A stretch of DNA of 64,000 nt, from NCBI GenBank assembly GCA_003054695.1, contig QAZA01000050.1, positions 248,001 to 312,000 on the forward strand. Direction: 5' to 3'. Below the pieces are notes generated by a model that was not told where the DNA came from, did not search any database, and saw only the letters and a list, made by a program, of their open reading frames with translations. Within the stretch, counting starts at the first letter, position 1, and each line of letters begins with the position of its first letter. The position numbers were made by a program, and so were the translations under genes. Below, piece by piece: positions 42,602 through 51,592 of the stretch. The DNA comes from Verrucomicrobia bacterium LW23 (GTDB lineage: Bacteria; Verrucomicrobiota; Verrucomicrobiia; Methylacidiphilales; UBA1321).

Positions 42602-44119
42602 TTAGGATGTGGCAGGCTGCAGAACCGCGTTGGTGGCCGCGGGCGACGGCGCGGCGGCAGGAGCCGGCGGAGTCGTCGGCACGGGCCTGACCTCCGGAGC
42701 GGGCGGGGTGTTGATGCCGCCTTCGGTTATCGGGATGGGAGAGCCTTTCTGGAATGCCTTTTTCCACTGGGTGTAGCGGGCCTGGTAGGGCTGGTGGGTT
42801 TTCAGGCGGCCGTGGTGGTCCGAGCCGGGCATAACGAGGAGTTCCTTAGGGCCTTTGAGTGCGTTGTATGTAGCCACGATGCCCGTCGGGCGCGAAGTCT
42901 CGTCGATAAGCCCCACCGAGACGAGGCTGGGGCAGGTGACGCGCGAGGCAAAATTAAGGGCGTCCACGTAGCCGGCCGTCGTTTTCACCTTCGCCATGTC
43001 GCGGTCTTTGGGCGCCCAGGGGGCCAGCCAGTAGGGGAAACTTGTGGCGCGTGGCGACGCGGCCAGGGGCGCGGAAAAGTCCGAACCCGCCGGCACCAGC
43101 ACCATCAGCCCCGTCACTTTGGGGAAAAGCGCGGCGGTGGCGAAGGATTGCATGCCGCCCTGGGAGTCGCCGGTTACCACAAACACCTTGCCGTCCCAGT
43201 CGGGGCGCGAGGCCAGGTACTCCGCGGCGCGCACGCAGCGCAGGTACATGCGGACAAAGTAGCACTCGTCGCGGTTCTCGCTGCCCTTAAAGATGTAATC
43301 CTTGAGGGCGCCGGCCTTTTGCGCATCGTAAAACTCTTTCGGCTCGTCAATCGGCAGGTCGTGGGCCGAAATGTTGAGCACCAGCCAGCCGGGCGCCGCG
43401 TTGGCCGCGGGCTTCAACTTATCGAGAGGATAAACGCCGGCGTACTGCAAAATCAGCAGGGCGGGAAATTTGTCGCCTTTTTTGGGGCGGGCCAGCTGGC
43501 CCTGCACGTGGGTGCCGCCGACGTTGTCCAGGCGCACTTTAAACATCTCAACGTCCTCGACGCCCTTCAGATCCTTCAGCTTTTCGGGGTCGATTGGCGT
43601 CACTTCCGGGTTCATCGGCACCGTGGCCAGCTCGGCCAGCTTCCCTTTCCAGAACGCGTCGAAGTCGGCCGGCTCCGGTACCGAGGGCCCAATCTCGTGG
43701 GGCGCGATAAGGGCGCCGCCGATGGAAAGTGGCTTCTTGCCAAGGTCGACGTTGTTTGAGTCATCCGGCTGTATCACCAGCGTCAGCACGCAGGACTCTG
43801 TGACGGACGCCGTGACGGTGGCGGGCGCGGCGGAAACATCGACGACGCCCTTACCCACTTCCGTAACCCCGTCGCGCTGAATGACATAGCGCAACGCGGA
43901 AAGCTTGCTGCGATCCCCCGAATGCACATCCACCTTCCACGTTACTGTATCGCCCTTGCCGTACACCGCGTCCGCGCGATCCTGCTTTGCGGTGACGACG
44001 GTGGGAGGCAGGGGCTCCCGTGCTGTGACGCTGTGCGTAAGCACGGCAGCAAGGACAACGAAGGCGGCGGCAGCGGCGGCAAGCACGCGAGGAAACGACA
44101 AGGGAGAGAGCAATTGCAT
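42602..44119 (-). CDS. Secreted CE7/AXE1-family acetyl esterase
   Basis: 505 residues. A signal-type N-terminus (LAAAAAAFVVLAAVLTHSVTA) is followed by a beta-domain and an alpha/beta-hydrolase. The catalytic set is Ser in VTGDSQGG, Asp in SVGLIDETSRP and His in GSDHHG, which match acetyl-xylan esterase / cephalosporin C deacetylase (CE7). The C-terminus is proline-rich with low complexity. It likely removes acetyl groups from xylan outside the cytoplasm. Confidence 0.85.
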   Translation of the reverse strand: MQLLSPLSFPRVLAAAAAAFVVLAAVLTHSVTAREPLPPTVVTAKQDRADAVYGKGDTVTWKVDVHSGDRSKLSALRYVIQRDGVTEVGKGVVDVSAAPATVTASVTESCVLTLVIQPDDSNNVDLGKKPLSIGGALIAPHEIGPSVPEPADFDAFWKGKLAELATVPMNPEVTPIDPEKLKDLKGVEDVEMFKVRLDNVGGTHVQGQLARPKKGDKFPALLILQYAGVYPLDKLKPAANAAPGWLVLNISAHDLPIDEPKEFYDAQKAGALKDYIFKGSENRDECYFVRMYLRCVRAAEYLASRPDWDGKVFVVTGDSQGGMQSFATAALFPKVTGLMVLVPAGSDFSAPLAASPRATSFPYWLAPWAPKDRDMAKVKTTAGYVDALNFASRVTCPSLVSVGLIDETSRPTGIVATYNALKGPKELLVMPGSDHHGRLKTHQPYQARYTQWKKAFQKGSPIPITEGGINTPPAPEVRPVPTTPPAPAAAPSPAATNAVLQPATS

Positions 44120-44479
44120 CAGGCTGGGGCAGAAGAAGTTGCAGTGATCTGTGGGAGAACCACACTGGGCGCGACGGCGAGTGATTCCCGTTCACCGTTG
44201 TAGCTACGGATGTTGTTGCAGCAATCCCAATCGCAATCAAACAGTTGAACAGTCAAGTTAAGCGACCAGCAACCGCCCAATCTTGCTTGAGTGGCGAACG
44301 CAGGTCATGTACTGTACAGAAGTGGGTGCTGGAACTTCCGATGCAACACAATGGTGCAGATGTACCACGACGAGGCTCCAGCAATACTCGGGATATCCTT
44401 AGCAAAAGCTTGCGCCGGACATACTTTTCCCCTTATCCTGCACCCCCGCCGATCGCTCGCCCAGCTTCAGGAGAGACTG
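44120..44479 (+). other. Intergenic region before the small membrane protein
   Basis: 360 bases, no gene supported. It is AT-richer around 44230-44320 with a plausible but unproved TTGCGC-N18-TATCCT promoter near 44412-44441. The sequence CAGGAGAGACTG provides a ribosome binding site for ATG 44480. Confidence 0.35.
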
Positions 44480-44887
44480 ATGAACGCTGAGACAAAGAAA
44501 CCCGACGCCCCTCAAACACCCGATACGCCAGGAACACCCGCCCCCGCTGCGGACTCCGCGGACGGCGGGAAAACGCATTATCACCCGATTCACCCGCGCA
44601 TGCGCGTGCCCTACATGATCGGGGGCTGGCTGTTTGTTGTCTTTTCGCTACTCGTTCTCTTTCTGCGCATTGTGGATCCCGAGCCGGATAAAGCGGGCCG
44701 CACGCTGCTGGTCATCGCCACCACCATATTTGCGGGCTACCTGCTCTACACGGCCAACACGGAGATCCGACAGGTCGATTCGCGCCACTCGGGCATCCAG
44801 TTCTGGATCTCCCTGGGCGCTGCCTGCGGGTTTGTCTCCCTGGCCCTGTGCGTCGCCTGGGTACTGGCGCGCTTTATCACCGCCTGA
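44480..44887 (+). CDS. Small membrane protein of unknown function
   Basis: 135 residues from ATG 44480, supported by AGGAGA upstream. A Pro-rich 40-residue cytoplasmic start precedes three predicted helices (GGWLFVVFSLLVLFLRIV, LLVIATTIFAGYLLY, GAACGFVSLALCVAWVLARF). I do not recognise a family. It is convergent with the GYF-domain gene. Confidence 0.65.
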   Translation: MNAETKKPDAPQTPDTPGTPAPAADSADGGKTHYHPIHPRMRVPYMIGGWLFVVFSLLVLFLRIVDPEPDKAGRTLLVIATTIFAGYLLYTANTEIRQVDSRHSGIQFWISLGAACGFVSLALCVAWVLARFITA

Positions 44888-44946
44888 AGCACGGCAGGCA
44901 TGCGCCGCGCCGCAAGGGCATGGGAGGCAATGCAACCAGCGCCGCA

Positions 44947-46839
44947 TCAATCCGTTACAAACGATACGCTACGGATGGAAGGGCGTTGGGCCGAGAAGAC
45001 TTGGGTGCGCGTAAACTGCGGCCACTTTGTTGCCGGGTCCGCCGCTTTTTCCGGCGCGCAAAACAGGTACAGCCGTTCCAACACCGCGCCGCCTCCCGGG
45101 GAGCCGTCGTCGCGCTCCGTAACGTACACGGTACCGGGGTAGCGGCCCGTGGCGGTGTACGCCTCCTTGACAGTAAAGGCCTGGCCAAAGAGGAGGAGTT
45201 GCCGGCCCTGAATCTCCGCAAAGTAAAGCCCGGCGGGAAACTGCTGGATCTCGCGCCCCGTGCCGTCAATCGAGGCATAGGCATAGACAAAGCCGCTGGT
45301 GCGACCGCCCGCGGGGCCATCGCCGCCGTGGGCCCGGCGGATGTCGCGAAGCCCAAAGCCAGCCAGCTCCTGCTCGACGGCCTGACCCGCGCCCCCCGTA
45401 CGCCCCGCCTGCGACGGCGTTGCGCCGGCGCCCGGCGTCGCCGCGCCCGGAGAAAGCGCCACACCGGCGCCCCCCTGCGGCGCGCCGTCGGAAGCAGCGG
45501 GCTGCGGATCGGCGGCAGGGCCCGGCGTCGTTCCCCCTGAGGCCAGCGCCCCGCCCTGGGGGGCTGACGCGCCCGGCGAAACGCCAGTGCCACCGCTGCC
45601 AGAGAGCCCCGGCATCATCGCCGCCATCAGCCCCGCGCCCACAAGCGCGCCGGCCAGCAAAAACAGCCAGCGCCCGGAGCCACCCGTGGGCTGGGCCTTG
45701 GCCTGCAGGCCGGTGGTATGGATCGCCACCCAATCCGAGCTGTGGGGGAAACGCACGTGATCGTCACCGTCCAGATTGCCGCCGCGCAGCGCCTCAAGCA
45801 CTTCGTCCTCGCTAAGCGGCCCCACCGCATTGCCGGAGGCATCGGCGGCCAGCCGCACGTAAAAGCCTGCGGTATCGACACTTGCGCCATCGGAAGCTGG
45901 CGTCTGGCCCAAGGCTGCGTCGCCGCCCCCGCCGCCGGCAAGCGGGACGAACGTGGAATCCGGCCGCAGCACGCCCTGCTCGAGAAGCTCGCCGACCGGA
46001 TGCCAGTCCTCCATGCCGTCCTGCCAGTACAGGACGGTCCGGTCGATCTCAATCATGTTCCACATTTGCTGCAGATCGCCCGCCGTAAACGGGCCTTTGC
46101 CTTCCTCCTCAATCACCACATAGTAGCGCGGCACGTCCTCGGCATTAAACGCGTAGCGGCCGGGATCGTCCCACGAGCGCCGCAGGTTCGACTTCCTGAT
46201 ACCGTCAGGACCGTCGGCAGCCCCAGAATCCACCGCAGAAGCCGTTGGCGCCGAAGATGTTAGGGAGGCTTCGGGGACCAATGAGGCCGACGCCGCTACC
46301 GGCGAAGCCTTTGCGTCCGCCGACTGGGCCTCTGACCTGGCCGTCTGCTTTGCGGCCGCCGTTTCGGCGGACTTCTGTTGCTGAAGCTGCTGCGCCTTTG
46401 CGTCGGGTGCTGCCCCGACGCCTTCCGGCCCGTTGCCCGGCACTGGTTTGCCGGTCATCATGGCCAGCAGCGCATCCATCGCAAGTGCCTTGCCGCATGA
46501 CGGGCACACCTTCTTCGCTTCGCCAATGGGGAGCTCCACCGAGCAATGGGGGCAAAAGCGGGTAATCTCCGGCGCTTTGCTCAGGGCCGTCGACACAACT
46601 GCCGCCTTCGTCGCCGTCCCGGTGCTTCCCTGGCCGGAGGCCGGGGTGGCTGAGAGCGCCGTTTCGCTGCTGGTAATCGCCTCCTTGCCCAGGGTGTACG
46701 GAATGCCAAGCAGGGGCGAGCCTAGAAGCGTTACATAGAAGCAATCAATGCCCTCATGGCCCCTGCGCCGCGCAAAAATGGCTGCCGCCACAGCGCAGAT
46801 AAAACAGATCGTTAAGTACCACCCCAGAAATTGTTGCAC
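44947..46839 (-). CDS. Zinc-ribbon and double GYF_2-domain membrane protein
   Basis: About 630 residues from GTG 46839. A further in-frame start at 46887 would overlap the upstream gene. The layout is a membrane helix (GWYLTICFICAVAAAIF), a zinc ribbon (CPHCSVELPIGEAKKVCPSCGKAL), an Ala/Gln-rich linker, one GYF_2 domain (YYVVIEEEGKGPFTAGDLQQMW…VLYWQDGMEDW), a second GYF_2-like domain (FYVRLAADASGNAVGPLSEDEV), a membrane helix (WLFLLAGALVGAGLMAAMM), a Gly/Pro-rich linker and a C-terminal domain. GYF domains bind proline-rich peptides. It follows the PBP1C-like gene by about five bases, so it is likely translated from the same mRNA. Confidence 0.72.
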   Translation of the reverse strand: MQQFLGWYLTICFICAVAAAIFARRRGHEGIDCFYVTLLGSPLLGIPYTLGKEAITSSETALSATPASGQGSTGTATKAAVVSTALSKAPEITRFCPHCSVELPIGEAKKVCPSCGKALAMDALLAMMTGKPVPGNGPEGVGAAPDAKAQQLQQQKSAETAAAKQTARSEAQSADAKASPVAASASLVPEASLTSSAPTASAVDSGAADGPDGIRKSNLRRSWDDPGRYAFNAEDVPRYYVVIEEEGKGPFTAGDLQQMWNMIEIDRTVLYWQDGMEDWHPVGELLEQGVLRPDSTFVPLAGGGGGDAALGQTPASDGASVDTAGFYVRLAADASGNAVGPLSEDEVLEALRGGNLDGDDHVRFPHSSDWVAIHTTGLQAKAQPTGGSGRWLFLLAGALVGAGLMAAMMPGLSGSGGTGVSPGASAPQGGALASGGTTPGPAADPQPAASDGAPQGGAGVALSPGAATPGAGATPSQAGRTGGAGQAVEQELAGFGLRDIRRAHGGDGPAGGRTSGFVYAYASIDGTGREIQQFPAGLYFAEIQGRQLLLFGQAFTVKEAYTATGRYPGTVYVTERDDGSPGGGAVLERLYLFCAPEKAADPATKWPQFTRTQVFSAQRPSIRSVSFVTD

Positions 46840-46843
46840 GCAC

Positions 46844-49057
46844 CTATTGTGCCCCAAAAACGGACGGCTGCCAAGTGCCCTTGCCATAACGACTCACCCC
46901 GGCACTCGCTACCGCATGGCCCGACCCCGGCGCGCTCCTCGCCTCGGGGCCGGTGCCTGGCAAAAAGTACTCCTGAAAGCGAAGGGGCGCCGCCGGCTGA
47001 GACAGCGGCATGGTCGAGAGATCCCCGCCAAAAGGCTCCGGACTGCCCGCCCACAGGCGCGGCCCCGCCACGTCGCCATTGCCGGCCGGGGTTGCGCCGG
47101 TATGCGCCAAGGAAACATCCCGCACCTGCAGGACGGCGGGAACCACGCCGGCGATGGCAACAGGCGGCTGAAGCGCTCCGTCGCGTGGCAGCAGGCGCAG
47201 GGCAACCTCGCGCGCCATCGCTGAGGCGGCGGCAAACGCGGTCTCCGGCACAAGCGCGCTGCCATCCACATTGCCCACCCACACGGCTACCGTGTGCCGC
47301 CCGGTTATCGCCACCGCCCAGGCGTCGCCGTTGCCGGGGGAGATCGACGCGAACTCCGGCAGATAGGGCCGCTCCGCAGTAAACGCGCGGGTGCCGCGGC
47401 CCGGGCTTCGCGCCAGCATATCCAGCACCAGCAGGGCTGAGCCCCGGCCGATCATGTGCTCGGCATGGGGTACGGCCACGGGCACCGCCGCAGAAGATCC
47501 TGAAGCCGTGCGGGTTACGGTGCCATCAAGTGGATCAGCTCCGTCTCCTGAGGGCAGCCGGGCAGGCGCCGCGCCCGGCGCAAATGTTTGCCGATACCGC
47601 ACCGGAAGCCGAACGCCGCCGCGCGCCAGGCCGCCGCAGGTGGAGGCGAGGTCAATGAGGCGTACGGGCGTCTTGCCAGCCTCCAGCTGGGCCTCCATCG
47701 TTTGCTCTCCTGTACGATCCAGCCCACGCAAGCCCCACAGACGCAACCGGTTAACGCACGCATCCGCCCCCGCCAGGCGGATGACGGACAAAGCCGGCTG
47801 TGGCAGTGCGCGCCGAAGGGCCTCGCGGCTGAAAACGCCGGATGCCGGCGCTTGGACGGCAGGCGCGGTGCCGGATGCCGGCACGGCCGCCTCCGCAGCG
47901 GGCGTGGCGTCGGAGATCAGCGGCAGTTGCGTGGCGGCCGTAATGAGTCGGCGGTCGATCGCCTCGGCATACAGCAGCGGATAGAGCATGGCGCCGCTGG
48001 GGCGCTCCAGCAGGCAGCCGTTGACCATGCCGTCGGGCGCGGTGTAATCCGGGCTGCCGGCCATCGCGGATACGCCGCCCGTGTCGTTGTCCAGAATAAC
48101 CGCCGCCGCCTGCCTGGCGCCTGCCTTGGCAAGGCGCGCAAGCCACTCGCGCACAACGCCTTCCGCCAATGGCTGCACGTCCAGGTCCAGCATCGTGGGG
48201 ATTACCGTGGTGCCCGCCGTCGGCACCTGGTCGGCCACCAGGGCGTCGGCAAAATGCGGCGCCGGGTGGGGGGGCTCCGGCTTGCGGATGGCCGGCGGAT
48301 GCGCCACCAACCGTGCCGCCTCCGTATCCGTAACAACGCCAAGCTTTTGCAAGCGGGCAACGGCCCGGCGGTAGCGGACGAGCGCGGCCTGCGGATTGCG
48401 CCACGGATTGTACCGGGTAGGCGCCTGGGGGAGGCCCGCGAGGAGAATCGCCTCGGCCAGCGTCAGCTCGCGCGGCGTTTTATCGAAGTAGGCGCGCGCG
48501 GCGGCCGCGGGCCCGACGCGGCGGTTGCCATAGTGGCTGCGATTCAGGTACTCCTCCAGAATGCGCTCCTTGGTCCACGTCCGCTCCAGGCGCATGGCGG
48601 CGCACATTTCATATATTTTACTGGAAAACAAACGCCCTTCGCGCCGGCTGGCCAGTTTAACCACCTGCTGGGAGATCGTGGACGCGCCCGAGATAATGCG
48701 CCCGTGCGCTATGTTCCGCACCGCGGAGCCGGCGATGGAGCTCCAGTCCAGCCCACCGTGCGAGTAGTAGCGGTGATCCTCCAGCGCCACCGTAACGGCC
48801 GGCAGCCAGTCGCCCATGTCGCGCAGGGCCAGCGGCTCCGTCGCGCGCGCCTCCGCCACCGTAATGCGGGCGAAGGGGCGGCCTCGCACATCCAGCAGCT
48901 CAATAATCCCCGGCGACGGGTTGTCGAGATCCCCCGGCAGCGGCGCAAAATAGACAATGCATGCCACTGCCAGCGCCACGGCCCACAGCCCCACCCGAAG
49001 CCAGGGGCGGCGCCGCCATTGCTCGCGCGCGGTCGAGATCCAGTGGCACGGATTCAT
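46844..49057 (-). CDS. PBP1C-like glycosyltransferase with degenerate transpeptidase domain
   Basis: 737 residues. An N-terminal membrane helix (GLWAVALAVACIVYFAPL) precedes the GT51 domain (about 60-240) with Glu93 in EDHRYYSHGG and GASTISQQVVK. The transpeptidase domain begins near 300. Where PBP1C has STLK, this protein has A356-M-L-Y359 in RPSGAMLYPLLY. The SxN segment reads ALP and the KTG region is replaced by ASISPGNGDAWAV. The GT should work and the crosslinking site should not. The gene is coupled to the GYF-domain gene. Confidence 0.8.
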   Translation of the reverse strand: MNPCHWISTAREQWRRRPWLRVGLWAVALAVACIVYFAPLPGDLDNPSPGIIELLDVRGRPFARITVAEARATEPLALRDMGDWLPAVTVALEDHRYYSHGGLDWSSIAGSAVRNIAHGRIISGASTISQQVVKLASRREGRLFSSKIYEMCAAMRLERTWTKERILEEYLNRSHYGNRRVGPAAAARAYFDKTPRELTLAEAILLAGLPQAPTRYNPWRNPQAALVRYRRAVARLQKLGVVTDTEAARLVAHPPAIRKPEPPHPAPHFADALVADQVPTAGTTVIPTMLDLDVQPLAEGVVREWLARLAKAGARQAAAVILDNDTGGVSAMAGSPDYTAPDGMVNGCLLERPSGAMLYPLLYAEAIDRRLITAATQLPLISDATPAAEAAVPASGTAPAVQAPASGVFSREALRRALPQPALSVIRLAGADACVNRLRLWGLRGLDRTGEQTMEAQLEAGKTPVRLIDLASTCGGLARGGVRLPVRYRQTFAPGAAPARLPSGDGADPLDGTVTRTASGSSAAVPVAVPHAEHMIGRGSALLVLDMLARSPGRGTRAFTAERPYLPEFASISPGNGDAWAVAITGRHTVAVWVGNVDGSALVPETAFAAASAMAREVALRLLPRDGALQPPVAIAGVVPAVLQVRDVSLAHTGATPAGNGDVAGPRLWAGSPEPFGGDLSTMPLSQPAAPLRFQEYFLPGTGPEARSAPGSGHAVASAGVSRYGKGTWQPSVFGAQ

Positions 49058-49335
49058 GATGAAGCAAATAGCATTGCGCCGCTTGCGCGCGCCGGGTCGT
49101 GCCGGACCGCGTACGTAAACCGGGCCGGATCCATTACGTACGTCAATAATAATCTACGCGCAGAAAGGGCGCGATATTGTAGCCCATCCCGGCGCGCTGC
49201 GCCACGCTGATGTGAAGAGATGGAAAGAAATTTCCGATCGGAAGACGCGGCCAGCCCTGGCGGCGGGGACAGACCGCGTCTCTGAGGCAGAATCAGTCAG
49301 ACGGGGAGACTCTTCAGCTCTCCCACCTAGCGCTT

Positions 49336-51297
49336 TCAGGCCTCGGTCACCACACCGCGATCGGGCTGGATCTCCCAGCAGTCGCTGCGGAACGGACTGG
49401 CGGGCAACCCCTGATGGTTGGCCAGGTTGCAGCCCAGCGGGTTATCCGCCCAGGCGTAGCGCACCGCGACGGGCCGGGGCACGGCATCGCTGCGCACCAC
49501 AACGGTAGATCCGGTCACCTCCGCCAGCGCTGGGTGGAACACACGATCGTCGCCCGCCACAAAAAAAGTGCGCAGAGGAGCCCCATCCGTGGTGGATAAA
49601 CCGTCCTCGGCGTGGTGGAAATCGACGGTGACACGGCCATCCTCCCCAAAGCTAAAACCGCGAGCTGCAGGCGGCGGGTAACATGTTGCATCCCCGTAGG
49701 TTATACGCAACGCTGTGTTGGCCAGCCGCAAGCCTACAGGCATTTTATCCTTGGGGTGGATATCTTTTTCCTCGCCAACGTCAATAGTCACCGCAAGGCC
49801 AGTATCCGCAAGGCCCTCGTGCGCCCACAGCTGGCTTTCGCGCAGTCGCGCCCACTTGCTGCTTTGCTGGTGCTCCATCGGCGCCATGTAGTTGGGCAGC
49901 TGCACGGTGTAGAACGCCATGCGCGGCATGCCCCAGTGGCGGCGCCAGTCCAGAATCAGCTCGCGAAGCAACCCGCCATACAGATCATGCTGCGACGCGT
50001 TGCTCTCGCCCTGATACCAGATGGCGCCCTTGAGCGCGTAGGGGATCAGCGGGCGGATCATGTTGTCGAACAGAATGTGCGGAGAGTTCTGCTCGCCATG
50101 GCCCATAATGTGCGTCTCGCGCACCTGGCCCAGATTGTGCTCCACCGCATAGCGCCACCCGCCGGCCAGGGGGATCGCCTCTTCGGGCGCGTCAACGGGA
50201 TGCACCTTCATGCTCTGCGCGGGGCCGCGCAGGCCGCCGTCGTGCACAAAAGAAAACGCGCGCACGGCAATGCTGAGCGTGCCGCCTGTGCCAAGTACTG
50301 CGGCAGGGACAACGTACTTGCGCTCGACGTTCCACCACTGCTCCTCGCGCCCCTTGCCCGTGCGGCCCACTTCCTGCCCATTCACATAAGTAATGTCCTG
50401 CTTATCAACGGTGCCGATGCGCAGCGAAAGCTCGCGCCCGGCCCACGCCGCGGGCACCGTAACAGTGCGGCGGAACCACAGCACACCGCTGAATTCCAGG
50501 CCCGCGTACTGCCAGGTGGTCGGCAGGTCCATCACCGGCCACGCGGTGTCATCAAAAGCGGCGGATGCCCAGCCCTTCTCCACGCCCGTGTTGCCTGGGT
50601 CGGTCGGCAGCGTACTCACACGGCCGTCCTCGCCGGTCTTGATCATCGTATCCCAGCGCGATTCGCCCCACGCCGCGCTCTCGTACGTGGCCAGCCAGTC
50701 CTGCACCGGAGTGTGCATGGCCAGCGCCGAACGGCTAAGCCAGGCCTGGATAAACGTGCCGCCCCAGGCGCTGCTCAGCACGCCGATCGGCACGCCCAGC
50801 GCCTTGTGCAAACGGCGCGCAAAGGCAAATGCCACGGCGGAAAACATCAGTACAGATTCGGGCGTCGCGTTCTCCCAGCGCGCCTCCACTGTGGATTGCG
50901 GCCCCAGTACCGCCGTGCGCGGCACATTAAAGAAGCGGATCTCCGGGTACTCCGCGGATTTCACATCGTCCTCCACCACCGGCAGGCTCGCCGCCATCGT
51001 CCAGCCCATGTTGGACTGGCCCGACGCCAGCCATACCTCGCCCACCAGAATATTCTGGAGAGTCACGCGATCGCCGCTTTCCGAGGCCTCCACCACCAGG
51101 CTGTGCGGCCCGCCTGCCGCCAGGGGCGGCAGCCGGAGAAGGAACTCGCCATGCGCGTTGCTGATGCAACAGGCGACATTGCCGGCGATAGAAGCCTTGA
51201 CGATAGCGTTGGGGGCGGTCCATCCCCACACAGGCAGCGTCTGATCGCGCTGCAAAACGGCGTTATCCTGAAAGGGCGAAGCTAGTTGAAGACTCAT
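49336..51297 (-). CDS. Sialate O-acetylesterase-family carbohydrate esterase
   Basis: 653 residues. Family motifs are PVWGWTAP, GEVWLASGQSNMGW with the catalytic serine, GVLSSAWGGTFIQAW and GAIWYQGESNA. A beta-sandwich domain (about 260-360) is inserted. There is no signal peptide in this start. These esterases remove acetyl groups from sialic acids or from plant-glycan side chains, so the substrate is open. Upstream of its ATG (51298-51592) no gene is seen. Confidence 0.87.
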   Translation of the reverse strand: MSLQLASPFQDNAVLQRDQTLPVWGWTAPNAIVKASIAGNVACCISNAHGEFLLRLPPLAAGGPHSLVVEASESGDRVTLQNILVGEVWLASGQSNMGWTMAASLPVVEDDVKSAEYPEIRFFNVPRTAVLGPQSTVEARWENATPESVLMFSAVAFAFARRLHKALGVPIGVLSSAWGGTFIQAWLSRSALAMHTPVQDWLATYESAAWGESRWDTMIKTGEDGRVSTLPTDPGNTGVEKGWASAAFDDTAWPVMDLPTTWQYAGLEFSGVLWFRRTVTVPAAWAGRELSLRIGTVDKQDITYVNGQEVGRTGKGREEQWWNVERKYVVPAAVLGTGGTLSIAVRAFSFVHDGGLRGPAQSMKVHPVDAPEEAIPLAGGWRYAVEHNLGQVRETHIMGHGEQNSPHILFDNMIRPLIPYALKGAIWYQGESNASQHDLYGGLLRELILDWRRHWGMPRMAFYTVQLPNYMAPMEHQQSSKWARLRESQLWAHEGLADTGLAVTIDVGEEKDIHPKDKMPVGLRLANTALRITYGDATCYPPPAARGFSFGEDGRVTVDFHHAEDGLSTTDGAPLRTFFVAGDDRVFHPALAEVTGSTVVVRSDAVPRPVAVRYAWADNPLGCNLANHQGLPASPFRSDCWEIQPDRGVVTEA

Positions 51298-51592
51298 GAG
51301 TTAGGGTTGCGGGGCGGTCGCCGCCAGACGGAAAAGGTTGCGCCAAAGGCAGCGACCGCGCCCTCAATTCGCGTCGGAAATCCGGAAAAAGTTCATTGCC
51401 CAATGCAATGCCGGCCGAAGGTTGGGATAGGTTTTATTCCAACGCTGGCGAAATGGAAAGCATGGCGTCAATAATTCCTGTCATATACCGCTGGGACTTG
51501 TCCCACGCGAAGCGGCCCTCCGTGCACGTGCCCACATCTGTGAAGCCGTGCAACCGGGCCCGCGGCAAAACGCAGGCCAGGGAGCAAACGCC
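51298..51592. other. Intergenic region with small hairpins
   Basis: GTTGGGAT/ATTCCAAC at 51421-51443 forms an 8-bp hairpin. TGGGAC-TT-GTCCCA at 51492-51505 is a compact palindrome resembling the GGGACA family but lacking its CAT arms. Otherwise nothing is recognisable. Confidence 0.4.

Noticed and set aside
47588-49210. 540-codon ORF opposite the PBP1C-like gene, and similar ones at 38128, 42581 and 49612
   Set aside because: Each is antisense to a well-supported gene and is low-complexity Arg/Gly/His-rich translation.
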